Under the pieces are notes generated by a model. It was given only the letters and a program-made list of their open reading frames with translations. It made no database searches and had not been told where the DNA came from. This document shows positions 1 to 9,000 of a stretch of DNA of 35,092 bases, in pieces. The position numbers were made by a program, and so were the translations under genes. Source of the stretch: Acidobacteriaceae bacterium (lineage in GTDB: Bacteria > Acidobacteriota > Terriglobia > Terriglobales > Acidobacteriaceae). The stretch is from positions 1 through 35,092 of the forward strand of contig PLDC01000027.1 in assembly GCA_003134995.1 (NCBI GenBank). Reading direction: 5' to 3'. The stretch's first letter is position 1. Each line of letters opens with the position of its first letter.

Positions 1-347
1 ATCTCCGGGGCAGGGTAGGCGACGCTCGGCCGAGCTGTTGCCGTCTGCCCAGCGTCAACGATGTGGTCAATCCAGTAGATGGTAGAGCCTGCGGTCAGCT
101 CGGATATCCTCCGCTTGAGTTCCGCCACGCCAGCCAAGCAAAATTTCTTATTAAATACCTGCTCGGCCGATACGTTGACGCCGCTAGGGCTAGGGAGAAT
201 AGAAAATCTCCACCTCCCATTCGGTGTTTGCCAGCTATAGAGCTCATAGGCCGCGGGCGACGGCCCTTTTGAGTTGCTGGATTCCTGAGCAGAGGCTACG
301 AGCGCCAGTCCTAAGCAACTTATTACGAGTAAAATTGTTGGTCTCAA
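1..347 (-). CDS. Secreted protein of unknown function, TTG start, 3' end beyond the window
   Basis: This gene reads leftward from a TTG codon at 347-345 and stays open for 115 codons to the window edge, so its C-terminus is not seen. The first 20 residues (MRPTILLVISCLGLALVASA) are a textbook signal peptide, with cleavage likely before QESSNS. The mature part starts with a Ser/Pro/Asn-rich linker, then a segment with YELYSW, GRWRFSILPSPSG and an amphipathic stretch (AELKRRISEL). A GAGG Shine-Dalgarno core lies about 10 bases upstream of the TTG. No in-frame ATG gives a signal peptide, which is why I chose this start. It is the last visible gene of the minus-strand RHS toxin locus, 230 bp after a candidate immunity gene. 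It could be another immunity protein or cargo; I do not recognise its family. Confidence 0.68.
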   Translation of the reverse strand, partial: MRPTILLVISCLGLALVASAQESSNSKGPSPAAYELYSWQTPNGRWRFSILPSPSGVNVSAEQVFNKKFCLAGVAELKRRISELTAGSTIYWIDHIVDAGQTATARPSVAYPAPE

Positions 348-579
348 GTCATTGGCGTCCTCACGGCGACGGGGAGATGCGGTTTTCCCATCCCCGGTTT
401 TCCATCATCCCGGTGGGGAAAAAGGGGGATCACCGCTGCCAAGTCGATGCGGATGCTGAGCACTACACATTTGCTAGCATATCGGAATCCCAACCTTTCC
501 AACGTGCTCCTGAGTACCTGCCCAACATTCGATCCTGAATCGCAGCCCTAGAGGGCCGAGAAGCGCCAGCAATCAGGTC

Positions 580-1038
580 CTATTTGTCTTGCCGTGAATC
601 CGGCCCTGGTCCTGGCGATTTGCCAGACGCCGCACTTCCGATCAAGCTACACAATTTTTCCGCTCCTGCTAGACACGAGGATCGTGCATTATTCGATATT
701 CTTTGCAAGGTCTTATCGGGAAGAGTCTCGTCGATATGCTTGACCACAAACTGCTGGAAGCCAGCGTCAGACTTGGTTAGCGCGAGCAGACGGTTCAAGT
801 GTCCCCAATCGTTTGCGAGCAACTTGCCTACGGCGTCGCTGTAGCCTTCTCCAATCGCGCCGTCGTCGCACTGAGAAAACCTTCTATATGAACGATAAAC
901 ATGATCCCAATCACCCAGGGAATCAACTTCCTTCTCGGCCTGCATTGCCTCGGACTTTGTACAGGGCTTCCTGGACATATCGTTTGCAAAGACGTTCATT
1001 CCAACGGTCAGAGCCAAGACAGCTATCAGACGAAACAT
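580..1038 (-). CDS. Small secreted protein, candidate immunity protein for the orphan RHS tip
   Basis: A 152-aa protein with a signal peptide (MFRLIAVLALTVGMNVFA, cleavage near residue 19) and about 133 mature residues that look mainly helical. They carry four cysteines (in KPCTKSE, SQCDDG, SSCLAG and KLCSLIG), which would suit disulphides outside the cytoplasm. An AGGAGGG ribosome site lies 5 bases before the ATG, so the start is firm. The gene begins 56 bp after the stop of the orphan RHS tip and lies on the same strand, the usual place for the cognate immunity gene. A periplasmic location fits a toxin aimed at the cell wall. I recognise no family; immunity is inferred from position, size and export signal only. 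After the TAG stop the same frame stays open for 38 more codons (to 463), which may be chance. Confidence 0.8.
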   Translation of the reverse strand: MFRLIAVLALTVGMNVFANDMSRKPCTKSEAMQAEKEVDSLGDWDHVYRSYRRFSQCDDGAIGEGYSDAVGKLLANDWGHLNRLLALTKSDAGFQQFVVKHIDETLPDKTLQRISNNARSSCLAGAEKLCSLIGSAASGKSPGPGPDSRQDK

Positions 1039-1094
1039 GGTGCCCTCCTCACAGGCGACAAGTCTTACCGAGCACGGTTCACTTTTCTAGCGAT

Positions 1095-2093
1095 CTACTG
1101 GACTGTTATATCCGTCATCGGATCGTGGCTTTGCCAATCAGTTATCTGCTTCATGCAGTCATCGGTAGTGCGCACGCAACCTAGCGTAGGATGGCTGGGA
1201 CCACCGCTATTGGAGCGTCCAGAGTGCACACCCATGCCCGTCCGCCCCGGAACGTCAAAAACATCGATTCCGTAAGAACCATACGAGCCGTTTGGATCGG
1301 GCGGGTGGTTATTGTGACTTGAAAAGGGATATGTACCATTCGGCCAAGGCCCATTGCTGCTCTTGGTGGTATTGTTCGCCGCCGTGCAAACGACCACAAC
1401 GTTGCCATCCTTATCGTAGAGTGTCAGCGAACCATTGGATCGGTTGAAGGTCATCGAGGACAAACCGAAAGGATCGATGAGCAGTACAGGATTGTTCTGC
1501 ACGTACCTGTAGAAGTTCCCGCCGCCGTCGAAACCAATTGGGTCTTCGGAAATGAATCGACCAATCGCTGGATCGAAGTATCTGAAGCGAAAGTATCGAA
1601 GGCCGGTTTCCATGTCGAACTCGCGGCCAATGTACTGGAATGGGTTGCTAAGCGTCCCCGTGGAGTTTGCGAGGTTGCCGAAGGAATCGAATGTGTAGGT
1701 GTTAGCGAGTGCTCCCGTCGAGTTGCTGAGCGAAGTAACCGAGCCAAGGCCGTCCTGCTGGTAATATCTGCTCGTCCCGGCGCGAAGCTCGGAGAGAGTC
1801 TCGTCAATCCAAGGTCCCCCGCTGTACCCCCCGATCTCACTCCCTGAGCTGTTCATCGTCTGAAGCAGATTGTCGCGGTCGTATACGAAGAATCCCGTGA
1901 AGGTCGGCGAGCTCTTGTAAATTCTGCGCCCGAGGGGATCGTACTTAAAATTCACCGTCCCGCCCGAAACCACCGCTGACACCATCCGGTTCTCGAAGTC
2001 CCAGGAGTAGGATTTGCCGGAGGGATCGGAGAGGGCATTGCCGTTTGCGTCGTACGTGTAAGCTGCCGTTCGAGTTGGATGTCCTAGGGGCAA
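1095..2093 (-). CDS. Orphan RHS core with C-terminal L,D-transpeptidase-like toxin tip
   Basis: A 332-codon frame from a TTG at 2093, with no signal peptide and no convincing ribosome site. Residues about 10-210 are the conserved RHS C-terminal core (YTYDANGN, WDFENR, YDPLGRRI, then GRFISEDPIGF and DPFGL), homologous to but diverged from the same part of the giant gene upstream. After DPFGL comes a different 120-residue tip. Its pattern is LTLYDKDGNVV, GTYPFSS, FDVPGRTGMGVHSG and then LGCVRTTDDC, with His290 and Cys306 spaced 15 residues apart. That resembles the catalytic His/Cys signature of YkuD-type L,D-transpeptidases and of the related Tlde1/DUF2778 wall-targeting effectors. The N-terminal shell is missing, so this is probably a displaced tip usable by recombination with the giant gene, not an independent secreted toxin. 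A shifted frame just upstream still reads SNSNGS, matching the giant's SNSTGS, so the true joint carries a one-base frameshift. Confidence 0.78.
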   Translation of the reverse strand: MPLGHPTRTAAYTYDANGNALSDPSGKSYSWDFENRMVSAVVSGGTVNFKYDPLGRRIYKSSPTFTGFFVYDRDNLLQTMNSSGSEIGGYSGGPWIDETLSELRAGTSRYYQQDGLGSVTSLSNSTGALANTYTFDSFGNLANSTGTLSNPFQYIGREFDMETGLRYFRFRYFDPAIGRFISEDPIGFDGGGNFYRYVQNNPVLLIDPFGLSSMTFNRSNGSLTLYDKDGNVVVVCTAANNTTKSSNGPWPNGTYPFSSHNNHPPDPNGSYGSYGIDVFDVPGRTGMGVHSGRSNSGGPSHPTLGCVRTTDDCMKQITDWQSHDPMTDITVQ

Positions 2094-2105
2094 ACGTACC
2101 GACTC

Positions 2106-2660
2106 TCACTTTATGGTAACGTCTACCGCGTTTGAGGAGCACAAAGTCTTGCCGTCGTTTCCCGTTAGCTCTAAGCGTAGTGAGTATCTCCCTGCTGGTA
2201 CGACCTTGTACAGCTTGGAGTGCGGAAGAACAGACCAGTTGACGCGTGACCACAAGAGACTCGCGATATCGGAATTGATTTTCCTTGAGACACCAGCCTT
2301 CACCTGCAAGGGAATCGTTGACGAAAGGGAGAGCGTTGTCCCTTTTTCGAAATCCCAGAGGGCGACGTAGTTTAATTCACCCTTCTGTGGGTCCATTGCT
2401 GGAGCCAGCGGGCTTAGTATGAAAGAGGGTACCACGGGCACGTTCACATCGGCTTCCGACCGGTTTTCGATTACCACAGCGACCCCCACCGGTTTCGGCT
2501 CGTGCCACCCTATCTCGTCAACGGAAATGCTACAGATCAAGCTGTCGTCCTTCCTAGCACGGGTTGAGGCCGATTTTTCGTGTGCATCCCTTTGGTCCGT
2601 TTGTGCGATGCACTGGCACATCGCCCCAGAAATCATAAGAAAGAACAAGACTGTTTTCAT
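2106..2660 (-). CDS. Secreted beta-rich protein, candidate immunity protein of the giant RHS toxin
   Basis: The best start is the ATG at 2660-2658, giving 184 aa with a signal peptide (MKTVLFFLMISGAMCQCIA); a longer frame to 2720 would bury it. The ATG overlaps the TGA stop of the giant gene (ATGA), so the two are probably translationally coupled. The mature part is beta-strand-rich, resembling one Ig-like sandwich: GVAVVIENRSEADVNVPVVP, then PLQVKAGVSRKI, and a last segment PAGRYSLRLELTGNDGKTL. Two cysteines (CSISVDE and LCSSNA) could form a disulphide across the domain. Position directly after a toxin tip, coupling and export suggest an immunity protein that works in the periplasm; this is inference, and I recognise no named family. 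The orphan RHS seam begins only about 12 bases after its stop. Confidence 0.82.
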   Translation of the reverse strand: MKTVLFFLMISGAMCQCIAQTDQRDAHEKSASTRARKDDSLICSISVDEIGWHEPKPVGVAVVIENRSEADVNVPVVPSFILSPLAPAMDPQKGELNYVALWDFEKGTTLSLSSTIPLQVKAGVSRKINSDIASLLWSRVNWSVLPHSKLYKVVPAGRYSLRLELTGNDGKTLCSSNAVDVTIK

Positions 2661-3090
2661 GGCGCTACCGCTATCCTTGGGTCTTTGGGAATGTTCGGTT
2701 GGTAGGGACAAGACCAGCACGTCTTTTTGACTTTTCCACTCGGCTGATAAGACTGGTTGTAGAAGGCATCGGGGTCAGGAATGTTGTTGTATAGGTAGTC
2801 CTGGCCGTTCTTGCTCGTCCAAGTGCCACCGCACGTTTGTCGTTCGACGTGCCAGTTGTTGGGATTGGCAGAGTCTTCAAAGATGTCCACTTTCACGCGC
2901 TTCTTGCAATTTACGTTCTGATCGCACGGAATCGACTTACAGCCAAAAAGCGGCATGATCGAATTCGGAGAGGCGTTCGGATCGCTCGGTTGAATCCAGT
3001 AATCATTGATCCCCAAACCCCATGCCAGACAGTTGTAATGGCGTATGTTCGGATTTCCGAACGGCGTCTGTGAACCCGGCACTTTGGTCT
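2657..3090 (-). other. Variable toxin tip of the giant RHS protein
   Basis: The last ~144 codons after the conserved DPLGL boundary differ completely from the tip of the orphan RHS gene, as expected for the swappable part of a polymorphic toxin. Visible features are NCLAWGLG near its start, several Cys residues (FGCKSIPC, QNVNCKKR, TCGG, CWSC), and HVERQ-x-CGGTWTSKNG. Proteins with an NC-A-W-G motif followed by H-RQ-G-WTSK-G are known as a family of uncharacterised Cys/His proteins; I infer a papain-like hydrolase, possibly acting on peptidoglycan or protein. Confidence 0.6.
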
Positions 3091-6000
3091 GTAAACCGAG
3101 CGGGTCAATCAGATTTGTTGGACTGTTGTCAACGTAAACATAAAAGTCGTTGCCACCGGAGAAGCCGAAGGGATCTTCGCTAATGAATCGACCTGCACTC
3201 TCGTCGTAATATCGGGCCCTGTAGAAATTCAACTGAGTTTCAGAATCGAACTCATGCCCATTGAACCGGAATGCATTGGTGAGGGTTCCGCTGGAGCTTG
3301 TCACGTTTCCATAGCTATCGTAGGCGTAGGTGCTGGCGACCGTTCCAGCGGTATTGCTTAGCGACGTGATTGAGCCGAGATTGTCCGCTTGGTAGTAACT
3401 TGTTGTCCCAGCCATAACCTCGGCCAGAGGCTCATCCACTACAGCCCCGTGCGTGTACCTTGCAAGGACATTCCCGCTACTGTCTACCACCTCAATGAGG
3501 TTAGGGCGATCGTAGAGGTAATTCGTGGTACCCAGCGGGCCTGCTTTCTGGATTCTTCGCCCGAAGGGATCGTACTTGAAGGTGGTCGTGCCACCGTTGG
3601 TGCCAGGCACAACGGCCTGAATCAGTCGGTTTTCGAAGTCCCAGGTGAAGCTGCGGCCCTGGGCGTCGGAGAGGGTATTGCCGTTTGCGTCGTAGGTGTA
3701 GCTGCCCGTCGAATTCGACGTCAGCTCGTTCGACGCATTGTAGCTATAGGTCGGCACGCCCGATGACGACAGTCTATTGCCGACCGGATCATAGCTGTAG
3801 CTCTCCGTGGTACTCGCTCCTTGGGTTACTTGCGTCAGCTCGTAGATGGCATCATACGTGTAGTTCGCAGTGATGCCATTCAGGTCGTTCGTCTTCGCCG
3901 TGCGATTGCCAGCGGGGTCATAGGTGTAGCTGGCTCCATCCAGAGTGTTTACTCCCGTCTGGTGCAGTACGCTCAATAGGTGCGACAGCGAATCGTAGTT
4001 GTAATTCGTGTTCACCCCGTTCGGGCGCGTCAACTGCGTTCTCCGGCTGAGCGCATCGTAGGTGAAGCCGAACGATCCTGCCCATGAGTTCGAGAGGCCA
4101 TTAAGTCTGTTCAGCGTGTCGTAGCCGTAGGTTGAGATGCTGCCGTCCGGCGCGGTCAGCGATGTCCGGTTCGACGCCGCGTCGTAGCTGTAGCTGTTTG
4201 TGTAGGTACCGGTCACGAACGTGTAATTCGTCGTGGTCGAGATCAGCCGCCCCATGTTGTCGTAGGCAAAGCCGTAGGTGCCGGTCGGATCGCTCACCTG
4301 CAGCACCTTGTTCGCCAGGTCGTAGGCGTACTCCACGTTCGTCGTGTCAGGATAGGTCTTCTGCGCCAGCCGGTACAGCGCGTCGTAGAGATACTGAATC
4401 GTGTTGCCCTTGCGGTCGGTCTTCGAGAGCAGGTTGCCCACCAAGTCGTAGGCATAGTACTCCGCCAGAGTGGAGGGGAACGTGGTCTGCGTCACCCAGC
4501 CGCGCGAGTTGTAGGCAAACTGCGTGGTGTGTGCGTTCGCGTCGGTGATCGAGAGCAGGTTGTTTTCGGTGTCGTAGGCGTACTGCGTTACGTTGCTGGC
4601 CGGATCGGTGACCGCGGTCAGGCGGTCAGCGTCATCGTAAGTGTAGGTTGTGGTCTTGCCATTCTGATCGGTCGAAGTGATGCGGCGTCCGCGCGAATCG
4701 TAGGTGAAGCTCACCGTCGAGTGGTCAGGATAGGTGATGCCGGTCAGCCGACTCATGGCGTCATAGGTGAACGAAGTCAAGTTCTGCAGAGAGTCGATGA
4801 CGGCTGTGCGGTCGCCCATGGAGTCGTATTGGTAAGTGGTGGTGTTGTTCTGCGCGTCGGTGATGGTGGAAATCAGGCCCGCGGACGTATACGTGAGCTT
4901 GGTCACGTTGCCTTTGGGGTCGGTGATCTGGGTTAGCTCTCCGTTGGTGGCGTACTGGAACTGAGTCACGCTGGCCGCGGAGTTAGGAGCGGGCGCGGGC
5001 GACGTTACCGAAAGCAGGTTGCCGTGCGCGTCGTAAGTGTTAGTGGTTGTGTTGCCCAGCGGATCGGTCGAGGTGAGCACTTCGCCGAAGCTATTGTAAG
5101 TGTAGGCGGTGGTGGCCGTGGTGGTGAAGTTCAGCGGCTTCGATACCGATGTCACGTTGTTGTTGGGATCGTAAGCGTAGCTGGTAGTGTTGCCGAGGTC
5201 GTCGGTGCTGGCGAGGATGTTGCCGAAGGCGTCGGGCGTGTTGGTGATGTTGCCGCGCATGGTGCAGGAGCTGCATCCAGGTCCCTGCGAGGCGTTGGCA
5301 AACCACGATCCCCCCACCTCACTCAGCGAGTATTGGGTCTGGTCGCCAAAAGAATCGGTGAGTTGGGTAACGGTGTTGACGGAGAACGGCGTGGGCGCCA
5401 ACGCATTCAGACTACCTACCTGCAGATTCAGAGGCCCGCTGGAGGCGTCAGGCGGTACCGACAAGGTGATGGAAGTATCGCTCCAGCTGGTAATAGCGGG
5501 AGCAGTGTTGCTGCCAAAGAAATTGACCGTGCTGGTGCTTTGCGTCGCGCCGAAGCCGGTGCCGGTAATGGTAACGGGTTGTACAGTTCCGTCGCTGGCG
5601 TAGGGCCCGGTGTTCGGCGAGACTGAGGTGATAGTGGGCTGTTGCTCGATCGTGAAGTTCAGGCTGTTACTGCTGACGCCGCCGATTACGACCGTCACCG
5701 GTCCACTGCTGGCGCCGTTCGGAACCTCGACATAAAGGCTTCCGTACGGAACCGTTTCGCCGCTGCAGTAGTAGGCTGTGCATCCCACACTCGGCGATGC
5801 CACGCCGTTGAACAGAACCTGCCAGGTTTGTTGGCCCTGAGGCTCGAAGTTGGCGCCAGTGATCGTGACGATAGCGCCGGGCGCAGCGGCGGGCGGGGTG
5901 ATGCTCGCGAGCACCGGGTTGGTAATGGTGAATACATTGTTGGTCGAACTGCTGGCGACTGAGTTTACAACGACCACAACTGGACCTGAAGTGGCATTGC

Positions 6001-9000
6001 TGGGCGGGACAGCGGTGACGCCCTGGTTTGTCCAGGAGGTGATCGAGGCCGCCGGAAGCCCGTTGAAGGTCACCGTGCTGCTTCCCTGGCTGGTGCCGAA
6101 GTTGTTTCCGTAAATGCCGACGGGCGTGCCGGACACTCCCGAGTTTGGATTGAGGCTGGTAATGACTGGAGTCGGAATCACCGTGAAACTGGCTCCCGCG
6201 CCCGAATATCCGTTCACGCTCACCGTCAGGTTAAAGGTGCCGGCCGGTGCGGAAGCAGGCACAGGCACCGCGAGAGAATTCTCAGTCGCGCTGCTGGGAG
6301 TCGCCATGACGCCATTGAAATTTACCTGGATGAGATCCTGTGCGTCGCCGAGATTCGTTCCCGTAATGGTTAATACGGTACCTGCCGCGCCCGAGCCCGG
6401 AGAAACGCTGGCGACCGCCGGTGTAGCGTCCACGTTGAACTCGAAACCATTACTGGCCGCGCTGTTCACGTTCACGAGTACAGGACCTGAAGTTGCGCCG
6501 ACTGGCACTGGAACTGTGATTTGAGTATCCGTCCAGTTGGTAGGCGTCGCGGTTACTCCGTTGAAGGTGATCGTGCTGCCACCTTGTGAAGTCCCAAAAT
6601 AAGTACCGTTGACTAGAACAGATGTGCCGACAAAAGCCGAAGACTGAACCACAGAGGCGATTGCAGGCGGTTCTGCCGGCGTGCCCTGGCCTGTGGTGAA
6701 GTAGGAATTGTAGCTTCCGCCGTAGAGGCTTTGGCCTTCCATGTCGGTGATGCCGCCAGTGAGAGTCACCAGATACTGAGTCAGCAAGTCCAGCGGTTGA
6801 TTTGGAGTGAAGGTCGCGGTTGCGCCGGTACTCGTTACCGTCCCTGATACGGGAATGGACGTGCTGGTCGCGGTTAAGAGCATTGTACCCGTCGTGACGG
6901 TGAGCGGATCGATGCTCTTGCTGAAGGTGACTGTTACAGGTGTGCTGGCCTGGATTCCGGTTGAGTTGCTCGCGGGATTTATTGCCGCGACCGTGGCCGG
7001 ACTCAAGTCTGCCGCAGTTCCGGTCGTAAAAGTCGCACTCATCGAAGGCATCAGGTTTCCGCTCAGATCCTGCACACCTGTGACGCTCAGAGTGTAGGCA
7101 GTGCCCGGCGAAAGCGGCACTGCCGGAACCAGAGTTAGCCTCTGATTCCCGTTGGTCAAAGCCTGCGAGACAGTCACCGCGCTTCCCGCGCTCAGAGTAA
7201 CTCCGCTCAACTGCGCCGCATTCACCGGCTCGTTAAACTGTATAACCACTTGCGCATTAATAGGTACCGCTGTCGACCCGTTTACAGGACTGACTCCCGT
7301 CACTTGTGGCGCAGTTGTGCTGGCCGTCGCGCCGGTCGTAAAGCTGATTGGTGATATTCCCTGCAGTGAGTTTCCTGCCAAATCGGAGATGCCAATGCCA
7401 AAACCCGCGCCGGGGAAGTTGACCGAGTAGCCAGTGCTAGCCGCGAGCGGAGCATTAGGAACAAAGGAAATCGTAAGGCCATCCGCACTCAGGGAGTACG
7501 TCCCCGCCACAGCTTGGGCTGTGCCGCTATTCAATAATGTTAGCGTGTTGGCGCTAACGCTCACCGGATCGACCGGTTCGCTCATTTGAAGCACGACAAC
7601 CGAGTTCACGGGAACATTCTGCGCGCCCTGGGGTGGATTTGCGCTCACCACCACAGGCGGAACTACGTCGGGTCCCGTCCCAGTGGTGAACTGCGTCGTC
7701 TGTGTAGCCATCACATTTCCGGCCACGTCAGTGACTCCGGAGATGCTCAGCGTTATCTGCGTCCCATCCGGCAAGGGCGTCTGCGGCGCCACCGTCACCG
7801 TTTGATTGTTGTTGCTGAAGCTGATCGAGCCTGTCGCTGCCGTCACTCCTCCGCTGCTGAGCTGGATCGTGCTTGAACTCACTGAGAGCGGATTGACCGA
7901 CTTATTGAATCCCACTTGCACTTCTGCGTTATCGCCCACATTCCCCGATCCGTTTGGAGGCGATGTCGAACTGGTCGTCAGCGTTAGCGTGTCCGTTCCC
8001 AACCCAGTCGTGAATGTCAGTTGATTGTTGGAGAGATACGATAGCGGCAGCCCATTGACTCCCTGAATGCCGTTTCCGAGTAAGCAGTAAATCGAGCTAC
8101 TCGGCGCCAGAGGCAACCGCGGAGTGACCTGGAGGACCGTTCCTCCAGTTAGTAAGGTCACACCAGTCTGGAACCAAACGCCGTTCTGCGTGCAATCGAC
8201 CGTGTCTGGTAATAGGGCGGCCGGATTCAGAGCCTCATTAAAGGCGAAGTCCATTACAACGTTGGTGGGAACGCCATTGACCTGACTGGCCGGGTTCGTG
8301 CCGGTAAGTACTGGAGGCGTCGTGCTCGTATCCGGAAGTGTCGTAAACGACGACTGATAATTATTCAAGCTCAAGCCGCTCGTGCTTTGCGCCGAGGAAC
8401 TAAGAAATACCTGCACTAGTGTGCCGGGTTGCCATTGCGTCAAGGGCGTGAACTGTATGACTTGCCCATTTTCCGTGACCTGCGTCGTTCCGCTTACTAG
8501 CGTTCCGTTCTGCGATACCTGGAGTGCGGTCTGCACGCTCGCCGCATTCATTCCTTCACTCATGTACAAGGCCAAATTCGCGCTTAACGGCACTGCGGTC
8601 GCTCCATTGGCCGGCTGCTGCGACACCACGATTGGCGCCTGAGCACTAGCCGTGGTCGTAAACTGGCTTTGGTAACTAGCTAACGCGTTCCCCGACAAGT
8701 CAGTCACACCGCTCGTCGCCAGCACGGTTATCGTGCTTGAAAGCGGCAGATTGTAGGGGGTTAGCGTTACCACCCGGTTGTCTGCGGAAATGCTGATGTT
8801 GAACTGCAACGCACTCCCATTCGCCAGGAGTCCAAAGTTGCTGGTGGTGATCGTGGCAGGATTCAGCGACTCTGAGAAAGTCAGCACCACCACCGCATTC
8901 AGTCCGATCCCGGTCGCCGCGTTCTGCGGAGTCACCATGGTTACTAGCGGTACGGTTGTGTTTGTCCCGGTTCCCGTCGTGAATGTGCTGGAGAAGGCGT

